From assembly GCA_018623655.1 (NCBI GenBank), contig JAAZVG010000084.1, forward strand, positions 1 through 6,369: a DNA stretch of 6,369 nucleotides, written 5' to 3'. Below are positions 1 to 5,530 of this stretch, one piece after another. How positions within the stretch are numbered: position 1 is the first letter of the stretch; every line of letters starts with the position of its first letter. Source of the DNA: Flavobacteriaceae bacterium (GTDB taxonomy: Bacteria; Bacteroidota; Bacteroidia; Flavobacteriales; Flavobacteriaceae). Below the pieces are notes generated by a model that saw only the letters and a program-made list of their open reading frames with translations, was not told the DNA's origin and did no database searches. The position numbers and the translations under genes are program-made.

Positions 1-611
1 ATTTCCAAATGACTTATTTCAACTCAGATGGCACAGAGTCGTCTTTTTGTGGTAATGGTGCTCGTTGTATCGTTCGATTTAGTATTGACCATAAGGGTGC
101 TTCAGAAAAGGTTCGCTTTGCTTTTAACAACACTATGATAGGTGCAAAAAGCAGAGGCGATTTTATCGAAATTAATATGAAGAATGTATCGCATGTCGAT
201 CGTTTAGCGAATAAGAATCTATTTCTTGATACAGGGTCTCCTCATCAGGTTGTTTGGGTGTCAGATGTAGAAAATGTAAACGTTGATCGTGAAGGTAGAT
301 CAATTCGTCAGGCGTACAGTGAGACAGGATGTAATGTAAATTTTGTACAAATACTTGGAGAAAATAAGTTGGCAATTAGAACTTATGAGAGGGGAGTAGA
401 GGCCGAAACACATGCTTGTGGTACAGGAATAACGGCAGCAGCGATTGCTGCCTATTTCGATCATAAGATACATTCTAACGAGATAGAATTGAATGCGGTA
501 GGAGGAACGCTTTGGGTGCGTTTTCAGCCGTCTGACGAAGGATTCTTAGATGTTTATTTGACTGGTCCCGCAATTAAAATATTCACAGGTACTCTGGAGT
601 TACGCTCATGA
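1..611 (+). CDS. dapF: Diaminopimelate epimerase, 5' end cut by the window edge
   Basis: DapF converts LL- to meso-diaminopimelate in the cytoplasm, the penultimate step of lysine synthesis and the source of the cross-linking residue of peptidoglycan. The reading frame is already open at base 3 (Phe-Gln-Met), so the ATG at base 9 is internal and the true start lies upstream. Both catalytic cysteines are visible. Counting from that internal Met, the first is Cys14 in the motif FCGNGARC and the second is Cys137 in ETHACGTG; this pair is the family's two-base racemase machinery. Other family landmarks are TGSPHQVVW (about 75-83), NVNFV (109-113) and RTYERGVEAET (124-134). About 200 residues are present against a usual 260-275, so roughly 60-70 N-terminal residues are missing only because of the window edge. 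The TGA stop shares four bases (ATGA) with the next gene, which suggests translational coupling. The identification is firm. Confidence 0.96.
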   Translation, partial: FQMTYFNSDGTESSFCGNGARCIVRFSIDHKGASEKVRFAFNNTMIGAKSRGDFIEINMKNVSHVDRLANKNLFLDTGSPHQVVWVSDVENVNVDREGRSIRQAYSETGCNVNFVQILGENKLAIRTYERGVEAETHACGTGITAAAIAAYFDHKIHSNEIELNAVGGTLWVRFQPSDEGFLDVYLTGPAIKIFTGTLELRS

Positions 612-1138
612 ATAGGTCTGATGTTGTTATTGAATTAAGGGCGTTAGAGCCTGAAGATTTAGATTTTCTATATCGATTAGAGAATGACCCTGAAGTTTGG
701 CAGTTTTCAGAAAATCAGCGGCCTCTGTCAAAAAATAGTTTAAAAAAATATTTAGACCACGCACACCTTGACCCCTTTAAAATTGGTCAATTAAGATTAG
801 TAGTTACTGTTGATGGTGAATCTGTTGGCCTGGTGGATCTTTTTGATTTTAAACCAAAACACGGTAATGCAATGATAGGAGTGGTTATAGATCCTTTACA
901 CCGTAATAAGGGTATTGGGGTCGAAGCGGTTTTACTGATATGTGATCATGCTAAATCTTGGTTGAATTGTCGACAGCTTGCGGCTTTGGTTTCAGAATCT
1001 AATCGTCATAGTATTCGCCTATTTGAGAAGGCTGGATTTCAAAAAATAGGAGTAATACAAGATTGGGTATCTACCCCTAAAGGCTACGAAAATCAAATTT
1101 GGTATCAGAAAAAAATAGACGAATTCGATGAAGAGTAG
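608..1138 (+). CDS. GNAT-family N-acetyltransferase, RimJ/RimL-like
   Basis: This 176-residue protein is a predicted acetyl-CoA-dependent N-acetyltransferase. The N-terminus (ELRALEPEDLDFLYRLENDP, 9-28) is typical of the RimL/SpeG-like branch (Acetyltransf_3). The acetyl-CoA pyrophosphate loop is seen as HRNKGIG at 98-104, matching the R/Q-x-x-G-x-G pattern, just after the strand GVVIDP. The second half carries the usual N-x-x-S-x-x-L-F-E-K-x-G-F block (Asn122 to Phe134). No signal peptide or membrane segment is visible, so it should act in the cytoplasm. The ATG at 608 overlaps the dapF stop, and its end overlaps the mltG start by 11 bases, so it is almost certainly co-transcribed and probably translationally coupled with both. 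The acceptor substrate cannot be read from the sequence: protein N-termini, a polyamine or a small cell-wall metabolite are all possible. The family call is firm; the biological role is unknown. Confidence 0.9.
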   Translation: MNRSDVVIELRALEPEDLDFLYRLENDPEVWQFSENQRPLSKNSLKKYLDHAHLDPFKIGQLRLVVTVDGESVGLVDLFDFKPKHGNAMIGVVIDPLHRNKGIGVEAVLLICDHAKSWLNCRQLAALVSESNRHSIRLFEKAGFQKIGVIQDWVSTPKGYENQIWYQKKIDEFDEE

Positions 1139-2162
1139 ATGGAGTTTGATTTTTGTTGTTTTTACAATGGTAGGTTTACTGCTTGGTACGGCGTATTGGT
1201 TAGTCTTTGCCTCTAATACGAAATTTGAAAATGAATATTCTCTTTTATTTGTAGAAACAGAAACTTCTGAGGAAGAACTTCTAGCTCAAATATCGCCCCT
1301 ACTAAAAAGTTCGGCCTCTTTTCGATGGGTGGCTGATCAGAAGAAATATTTAGAAAACATCAAGCCGGGTCGTTTTGTTTTATACCAAGGGATGAGTAAT
1401 AATGATCTAATCAGAGTACTAAGGTCTGAAAATAAGCCAATTGATCTAGTGATTTCACCCTTTGAACGTATCGAGGAAGTTGCTGGTTATGTTTCAAGGG
1501 TAATTGAGGCAGATAGTACAGATATACTTGAAGCTTTTTATGATCCTGACTTTTTATTTCAAACGAAACTTCGGCCTGAAAATGTATTGAGTTTGATAAT
1601 CCCCAACACTTATGAGGTTTACTGGAACACATCAGCGGTTCAGTATCGAAATCGTATGTTGAAAGAGAATCGAGATTATTGGAATGAAACTCGACTTGCT
1701 AAGGCCAATGAAATTAAATTATCGCCATCGGAGGTTTACACCCTTGCTTCTATAGTATCTAAAGAGTCTGTAAAGGTAGATGAAAGACCAATAGTTGCTG
1801 GAGTGTACTTGAATCGGCTTAAAAAAAACATGAAACTACAGGCAGATCCGACCGTAGTTTATTCAATAAAACAATACACAGGTAATTTTGATACAATTAT
1901 TCGTAGGGTACTCTATCGAGACTTGCGTTTGGAGAGTCCTTACAATACTTATAAAGTGGATGGATTACCGATTGGTCCTATCACAATGCCAGAGATGAGT
2001 GCAATAGAAGCTGTTTTGAATGCACAGGAGCATTCTTTTTTGTATTTCGTGGCGGATGTAGAAAGACCGGGTTATCACAACTTTTCAAAAACCCTTTCTG
2101 AACATAATCAGAAAAGAAGAGTCTATACTCAATGGCTTAATAATCGAAATATCCGAAGGTGA
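1128..2162 (+). CDS. mltG: Endolytic murein transglycosylase MltG (YceG-like)
   Basis: MltG is an inner-membrane lytic transglycosylase that cuts nascent glycan strands and is thought to terminate their polymerisation. The 344-residue product has a single N-terminal membrane segment at about residues 6-28, with basic residues before it, placing the rest in the periplasm. The catalytic YceG domain occupies the second half. It shows IPNTYEVYW (158-166), LASIVSKES (206-214) with the conserved Glu213 expected to be catalytic, VAGVYLNRLKK (223-233), LQADPTVVY (237-245), YNTYKVDGLPIGPI (272-285) and FLYFVAD (304-310), followed by a histidine-containing HNFSKTLSEHN stretch (317-327). Length is normal for the family. 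The ATG at 1128 lies inside the end of the acetyltransferase gene in another frame, and no ribosome site is obvious beyond an A-rich leader. Together with dapF it gives the cluster a peptidoglycan theme. It ends 14 bases from the convergent methylase gene. Confidence 0.96.
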   Translation: MKSRWSLIFVVFTMVGLLLGTAYWLVFASNTKFENEYSLLFVETETSEEELLAQISPLLKSSASFRWVADQKKYLENIKPGRFVLYQGMSNNDLIRVLRSENKPIDLVISPFERIEEVAGYVSRVIEADSTDILEAFYDPDFLFQTKLRPENVLSLIIPNTYEVYWNTSAVQYRNRMLKENRDYWNETRLAKANEIKLSPSEVYTLASIVSKESVKVDERPIVAGVYLNRLKKNMKLQADPTVVYSIKQYTGNFDTIIRRVLYRDLRLESPYNTYKVDGLPIGPITMPEMSAIEAVLNAQEHSFLYFVADVERPGYHNFSKTLSEHNQKRRVYTQWLNNRNIRR

Positions 2163-2176
2163 TTTCAATGGGTTTG

Positions 2177-2896
2177 TTACACTTTTAAAATGCTGAAAAT
2201 AGTAGGTTTTTTATGGAGATCTGGTATCTTTTCGGTCCTCCATTTAGCAATAGATAACGTTTTTATGAACTCTTCATTACTATTAATCTCAGTTGCCACC
2301 GATAACAGTGTTTCTTGTCCTAGAACCTTTAATAAAAACTCAAGCATTTTGTCATTTCGGTAGGGAGTTTCCATAAATATTTGGGTTTGCCCGTACTTTA
2401 AGGAGCGTTTTTCTAATTCTAAAATTGCTCTTTTCTTTTCGTTTGAATCAATAGGTAGATATCCATTGAATGCAAAATTCTGGCCGTTAAGACCACTTCC
2501 CATTAGTGCTAATAAGATAGACGAAGGGCCAACTAATGGAACAACTTCAATGCCTTTTTTGTGGGCTACGGCTACCAAACGGCTTCCAGGATCAGCTACC
2601 GCAGGGACTCCTGCTTCAGACATCAGCCCAATCGATACACCTTTTTCGCAAGGAGCGAGTAGTGCATCTAATTCAATAGAAGGCGTGTTTTTGTTTAGGG
2701 TAGATAGCGATAAGGAAGGCTGCGAGACTTCAGGATAGATACGTCGAATCATTTTTCTTGCAGTTTTCTCGTTCTCGACTACAAAATGATTGAGTTTTTT
2801 TACTTGGTTAGTAACTCCATTAGGGATTGAAAACATCGCCTCTCCTTCATGAATAGGGACAGGTATTAGGTATAATTTACCGATAGAACGAACCAT
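2177..2896 (-). CDS. SAM-dependent methyltransferase, short RsmI-like (tetrapyrrole methylase fold)
   Basis: This 239-residue protein belongs to the COG0313 / tetrapyrrole-methylase superfamily that includes RsmI, the 16S rRNA C1402 ribose 2'-O-methyltransferase. Shared blocks are KLYLIPVPI at the N-terminus (7-15), HFVVENEKTAR, GLMSEAGVPAVADPGSRLV (the SAM-binding region), VVPLVGPSSILLALMGSGL, FAFNGYLP, and IFMETPYRN near the C-terminal half. It differs from canonical RsmI: the GNLxDIT segment normally following the first strand is replaced by HEGEAMFSIPNG, and the protein is about 40 residues shorter, lacking the C-terminal helix-turn-helix extension. Such short forms are common in Bacteroidota beside a separate true RsmI, so the gene symbol rsmI is withheld and the substrate left open. 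It lies 30 bases downstream of dnaA on the same strand, so the two probably share a transcript. The chosen ATG at 2896 places the first conserved strand close to the N-terminus, as in relatives. Confidence 0.88.
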   Translation of the reverse strand: MVRSIGKLYLIPVPIHEGEAMFSIPNGVTNQVKKLNHFVVENEKTARKMIRRIYPEVSQPSLSLSTLNKNTPSIELDALLAPCEKGVSIGLMSEAGVPAVADPGSRLVAVAHKKGIEVVPLVGPSSILLALMGSGLNGQNFAFNGYLPIDSNEKKRAILELEKRSLKYGQTQIFMETPYRNDKMLEFLLKVLGQETLLSVATEINSNEEFIKTLSIAKWRTEKIPDLHKKPTIFSILKV

Positions 2897-2926
2897 TAAG
2901 AAGGAGCATTAATAAAGTATCGTTGT

Positions 2927-4339
2927 TTAGTTGAATTTCTTCCCTAAATCATCGATATACTTTCTAAATTGCTTGTCGGTATCTGCAAGATTTTCAACAG
3001 TACGACAAGCATGTAAAACCGTAGCATGATCGCGTTTACCAATTTGAGAACCGATGCTTGCTAATGAAGCTTTTGTGTATTTTTTGGCAAAATACATAGC
3101 TAACTGTCTTGCTTGCACAATATGCCGCTTTCTTGTTTTAGATTGAAGCGTGTCAAGGTCCATCTCAAAATAATCAGCAACCATTTTTTGGATGTAATCA
3201 ATTGAAACTTCTTTCTTGGTGTTTTTGACAAACTTATCTACTACCTGTTGAGCGAGCTCTATTGTAACTTCTCTCTTATTAAAGGATGCCTGAGCGATTA
3301 ATGATATAATCGCGCCTTCCAACTCACGGATATTGCTTTTGATATTCTGAGCAATGTAATCAATGATGTCTTCAGGAAGTGTCATACCATCTAGGTATAG
3401 CTTGTTCTTTAGAATAGAGACTCTTGTTTGGTAATCAGGCTGTTGAAGTTCTGCCGAAAGTCCCCATTTGAATCGCGATAGTAGTCGCTGTTCTATATCT
3501 TGCATATCGACAGGTGCTTTGTCAGAGCTCAGAACAACTTGTTTTCCATTTTGATGTAGGTGGTTAAAAATGTGAAAAAACACATCTTGGGTACCGCTTT
3601 TTCCAGCTAAGAATTGAACGTCGTCAATTAATAAGGTGTCGATGAGCTGGTAGAAATGTATAAAGTCGTTTCTAGTATTATTCTTAACAGATTCAATGTA
3701 TTGCTGTGTAAATTTTTCAGCAGAGATATACAATACTGTTTTATCTGGGTGTTTTTCTTTAATGTCAACACCAATAGCGTGTAAAAGGTGCGTCTTTCCA
3801 AGCCCAACATTCCCAAAAATAAGTAGGGGATTAAAAGAGGTGCCTCCAGGTTTACTAGAAACAGCTTGTCCTGCTGATCGCGCAAGGCGATTTGATTCAC
3901 CTTCTAAGAAACTATCAAAACTGTATGAGGTGTTAAGCTGGGAGTCAATTTTAATATTCCGTATACCAGGAATAACGAAAGGATTCTTTAAGCCTGGATC
4001 TTTTTGAACAACAGGAACATCTAATTCTTGAGTAGAAAATGAACTCTTATGTCTACTAGGTATTTGTTCGGTATGCGAGCCTGCTTCTTCGTTTTGCATT
4101 TTGATAACATAAAGAAGTTTCGCTGATTCCCCGAGTTCTTTTCGAAGTGCTACTTTCAAAAGTTTTACGTAGTGTTCTTCAAGCCACTCGTAAAAAAATT
4201 TACTGGGTACTTGAATACTCAGTGCATTGTCTTGAAGTTTTACCGGGAGAATAGGTTCAAACCATGTCTTATATGCTTGGGGTTGAATGTTATCCTTTAT
4301 GAAGGAGAGACATTGATTCCAAACATGTTCAGCAGACAT
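2927..4339 (-). CDS. dnaA: Chromosomal replication initiator protein DnaA
   Basis: DnaA is the AAA+ ATPase that binds DnaA boxes, melts the origin and loads the replicative helicase. All four domains are visible in 470 residues. Domain I is at about 1-80 (VWNQCLSFIKDNI, then QAYKTWFEPI), and a variable linker follows at about 82-115. The AAA+ core has Walker A GNVGLGKTH (176-184, Lys182), Walker B LLIDDVQF (Asp239, Asp240), sensor I VVLSSD, box VII with the arginine finger Arg289 in RLLSRFKWGL, and sensor II Arg338 in NIRELEGAI. Domain IV ends with the DNA-binding signature KRDHATVLHAC (435-445). The length matches the family. I chose the ATG at 4339; an in-frame GTG two codons upstream (4345) would add Val/Met-Lys and cannot be excluded. 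It is divergent from the thioesterase gene across 194 bases and probably co-transcribed with the downstream methylase. No consensus DnaA box (TTATCCACA) was seen around it. Confidence 0.98.
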   Translation of the reverse strand: MSAEHVWNQCLSFIKDNIQPQAYKTWFEPILPVKLQDNALSIQVPSKFFYEWLEEHYVKLLKVALRKELGESAKLLYVIKMQNEEAGSHTEQIPSRHKSSFSTQELDVPVVQKDPGLKNPFVIPGIRNIKIDSQLNTSYSFDSFLEGESNRLARSAGQAVSSKPGGTSFNPLLIFGNVGLGKTHLLHAIGVDIKEKHPDKTVLYISAEKFTQQYIESVKNNTRNDFIHFYQLIDTLLIDDVQFLAGKSGTQDVFFHIFNHLHQNGKQVVLSSDKAPVDMQDIEQRLLSRFKWGLSAELQQPDYQTRVSILKNKLYLDGMTLPEDIIDYIAQNIKSNIRELEGAIISLIAQASFNKREVTIELAQQVVDKFVKNTKKEVSIDYIQKMVADYFEMDLDTLQSKTRKRHIVQARQLAMYFAKKYTKASLASIGSQIGKRDHATVLHACRTVENLADTDKQFRKYIDDLGKKFN

Positions 4340-4378
4340 CTTCACTGTTGATTTATAGACTTAAGGTTTGACGAACCG

Positions 4379-4397
4379 AAAGGTGAAATAGACCTTT
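4379..4397 (-). repeat. Small inverted repeat in the dnaA leader
   Basis: AAAGGT and ACCTTT flank a seven-base spacer, giving a perfect six-pair stem that could be extended by one G-U pair in RNA. It lies 40-58 bases upstream of the dnaA ATG and would fall in the mRNA leader if the candidate promoter at 4423-4430 is real. It could be an RNA hairpin, an operator half-site pair, or chance; the stem is short. Confidence 0.35.
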
Positions 4398-4422
4398 TTA
4401 CGGGTACCCTTCGTTTGATTAA

Positions 4423-4430
4423 CAAATATG
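4423..4430 (-). promoter_or_regulatory. Candidate -7 element for dnaA
   Basis: Read on the minus strand these bases are CATATTTG, matching the Bacteroidota -7 consensus TAnnTTTG at all fixed positions but the first. Transcription starting just downstream would give a leader of roughly 75-80 bases before the dnaA ATG, containing the 4379-4397 dyad. No good TTTG -33 partner is seen at the expected distance, so this is tentative. Confidence 0.25.
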
Positions 4431-4438
4431 TTTACTTC

Positions 4439-4469
4439 TTTGCTTAAAAAAAAATAAAATGGGTATTTG
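4439..4469 (+). promoter_or_regulatory. Candidate promoter for the thioesterase gene
   Basis: A TTTG at 4439-4442 is followed, after 21 bases of mostly A, by TATTTG at 4464-4469. This resembles the Bacteroidota arrangement of a -33 TTTG and a -7 TAnnTTTG, but the second element is two bases short of the consensus. It sits about 65 bases upstream of the likely TTG start, a reasonable distance. In such AT-rich DNA a chance match is likely. Confidence 0.25.
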
Positions 4470-4533
4470 TTTTTAATTTTTTTTGGCATAAATAGAGAGA
4501 CTAGAAAAAATCGATCAAAAAGAAAAAAAGCTA

Positions 4534-4932
4534 TTGGATTCACATAAGATTAAAGTTCGAGTGCGCTACCAAGAAACTGATAGGATGGGTATTGTTTATC
4601 ATGCTAATTACCTGTCTTATTTTGAACTGGGCAGAGTAGAGTGGTTGCGCCGTAAAGGTTTAGACTACGCGAGATTAGAAGATTCTGGGGTGTTGTTGCC
4701 GGTAGTAAATATTAGGGTGAATTACAAGTCTCCAGCACGATATGATCAACTCCTTTTTGTTGTCACAGAATTGAAAAAAATTGGTGGAGCATCATTGGTG
4801 TTTGAAAATAATATTTACGATCAAAACGACAAACTTTTAGTTGAGGGCAAGGTGACCTTGGTGGCTACAGATTCTAATACATTTAAACCCATAAAAATAC
4901 CACCTAGTTTGCTCGATTTGATTCATAAATAA
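4534..4932 (+). CDS. Acyl-CoA thioesterase, YbgC-like hotdog fold
   Basis: This 132-residue protein is a 4-hydroxybenzoyl-CoA thioesterase / YbgC-type hotdog enzyme that hydrolyses acyl-CoA thioesters in the cytoplasm. The signature is at the N-terminus: RYQETDRMGIVYHANY (11-26), with the conserved catalytic Asp16 and the nearby His23, followed by the long helix YFELGRVEWLR and the strand block LPVVNIRVNYKSPARYDQ. Length and ending are normal for the family. The reading frame has no ATG before the active site: upstream it is open only to a TAA at 4489-4491, and the first internal Met is residue 18, within the catalytic motif. The TTG at 4534, preceded by an A-rich tract, is therefore the best start and fits where relatives begin. 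The physiological acyl-CoA is not readable from sequence. The gene is divergent from dnaA and its last 29 bases overlap the end of yigZ on the other strand. Confidence 0.92.
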   Translation: MDSHKIKVRVRYQETDRMGIVYHANYLSYFELGRVEWLRRKGLDYARLEDSGVLLPVVNIRVNYKSPARYDQLLFVVTELKKIGGASLVFENNIYDQNDKLLVEGKVTLVATDSNTFKPIKIPPSLLDLIHK

Positions 4933-5530
4933 GCAGATTCGAATACCGCTTGTTATTTTTCAATTCTAAAAAGAAATTAGTTTCATTTATTAGCGGAATA
5001 CTAAGCTCAATTATAATCACTTCTAAGTAGTTGAATGTTACAATTTTACCACCGTGTTTTTCAATGATCCCAACGAACCCTTTTTTATCTCCATAATTAA
5101 CTCGAGCCCGGTAGGATTTAGAAGGTGTAATTTTTAATTTTTCGCATTGAATCAGTATTCCGTTTGCCGTTGCTTTATAGGCATTTATTAAACCTGATAT
5201 ACCAAGTGGTGTGCCACCGAATTCTCTTACTACAAATACAGCTGTATTAAACAAGTTATGTTGAATAATTTGACTTAAAACGGGAGGTCCTGAACTGTTC
5301 TTTGGTTCTCCGTCATCTGTGCTAAATGACTGGTTAGTTTCTGGTTTGTCTCGGTATGCTGAAACGATGTGATTCGCTTTTGGGTACATTGATCGATAAT
5401 TATCAGTCAGTGATTTAAAGTGTTCTAGATCATTAAATGGAGCAGCAAAACCATAAAATTTACTTCCACGATCTTTAAAAACGAAGGGTCCGGTATTTTC
5501 ACTTACTTCTATATATTCAGAAAAATTCAT
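4904..5530 (-). CDS. IMPACT / YigZ family protein (UPF0029)
   Basis: This 208-residue protein has the two-part layout of the YigZ/IMPACT family: an N-terminal UPF0029 domain (about 15-125) and a C-terminal ferredoxin-like DUF1949-type domain (about 135-200). Family motifs are FKDRGSKFYGFAAP (18-31), FSTDDGEP (69-76) followed by SSGPPVLSQI, and the glycine-rich VVREFGGTPLGISGLINAY (100-118). The last differs slightly from the common RYFGG or RYYGG form: an acidic Glu replaces the aromatic residue and Pro sits where Lys or Leu is usual. The eukaryotic relative IMPACT regulates the kinase GCN2; the bacterial function is not well established. The ATG at 5530 follows directly on the ribD TAG, so it is almost certainly in the ribD transcript. 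Its end runs 29 bases into the thioesterase gene, tail to tail. Confidence 0.9.
   Translation of the reverse strand: MNFSEYIEVSENTGPFVFKDRGSKFYGFAAPFNDLEHFKSLTDNYRSMYPKANHIVSAYRDKPETNQSFSTDDGEPKNSSGPPVLSQIIQHNLFNTAVFVVREFGGTPLGISGLINAYKATANGILIQCEKLKITPSKSYRARVNYGDKKGFVGIIEKHGGKIVTFNYLEVIIIELSIPLINETNFFLELKNNKRYSNLLIYESNRAN

Larger units (their letters stand above)
4340..4533. promoter_or_regulatory. Divergent dnaA / thioesterase intergenic region
   Basis: These 194 bases separate two divergently transcribed genes and must hold both promoters. The half next to the thioesterase (4441-4530) is only about 21% G+C by hand count and full of A and T runs. The half next to dnaA is less AT-rich and contains three small symmetric elements: AAAGGT-N7-ACCTTT at 4379-4397, the palindrome GGGTACCC at 4402-4409, and TTTG-N5-CAAA at 4414-4426. 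No consensus DnaA box is visible, so autoregulation through classical boxes is not supported by what I can read. The role of the individual elements is inference. Confidence 0.7.

Noticed and set aside
2163..2176. Possible terminator between mltG and the convergent methylase gene
   Set aside because: Only 14 bases separate the stops and no GC-rich stem with a T run is visible there or just beyond.
2466..2738. Rightward open frame of 90 codons inside the methylase gene
   Set aside because: It is antisense to the conserved SAM-binding blocks and has no domain of its own.
2877..2909. Eleven-codon frame (including stop) overlapping the methylase start in another frame
   Set aside because: An ATG at 2909 opens a ten-residue frame ending at 2877. 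It could act as a leader peptide, but so short a frame in AT-rich DNA is expected by chance.
3570..3585. Perfect inverted repeat ATGTG-A6-CACAT
   Set aside because: It lies inside dnaA and encodes conserved residues after Walker B (FFHIF). A five-pair stem of this kind is well within chance.
3696..4007. Rightward open frame of 103 codons inside dnaA
   Set aside because: It is antisense to the highly conserved Walker A and B region of dnaA, and its product has no recognisable motif; it is a by-product of the coding strand.
4340..4533. Replication origin beside dnaA
   Set aside because: No consensus DnaA box or iterons were seen; AT-richness alone is not enough, and the origin is frequently elsewhere in this phylum.
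4361..4543. Leftward open frame of 60 codons upstream of dnaA
   Set aside because: Its product is a low-complexity Phe/Lys-rich string read from the AT-rich intergenic tract. It also covers the candidate promoters and matches no family I recognise.
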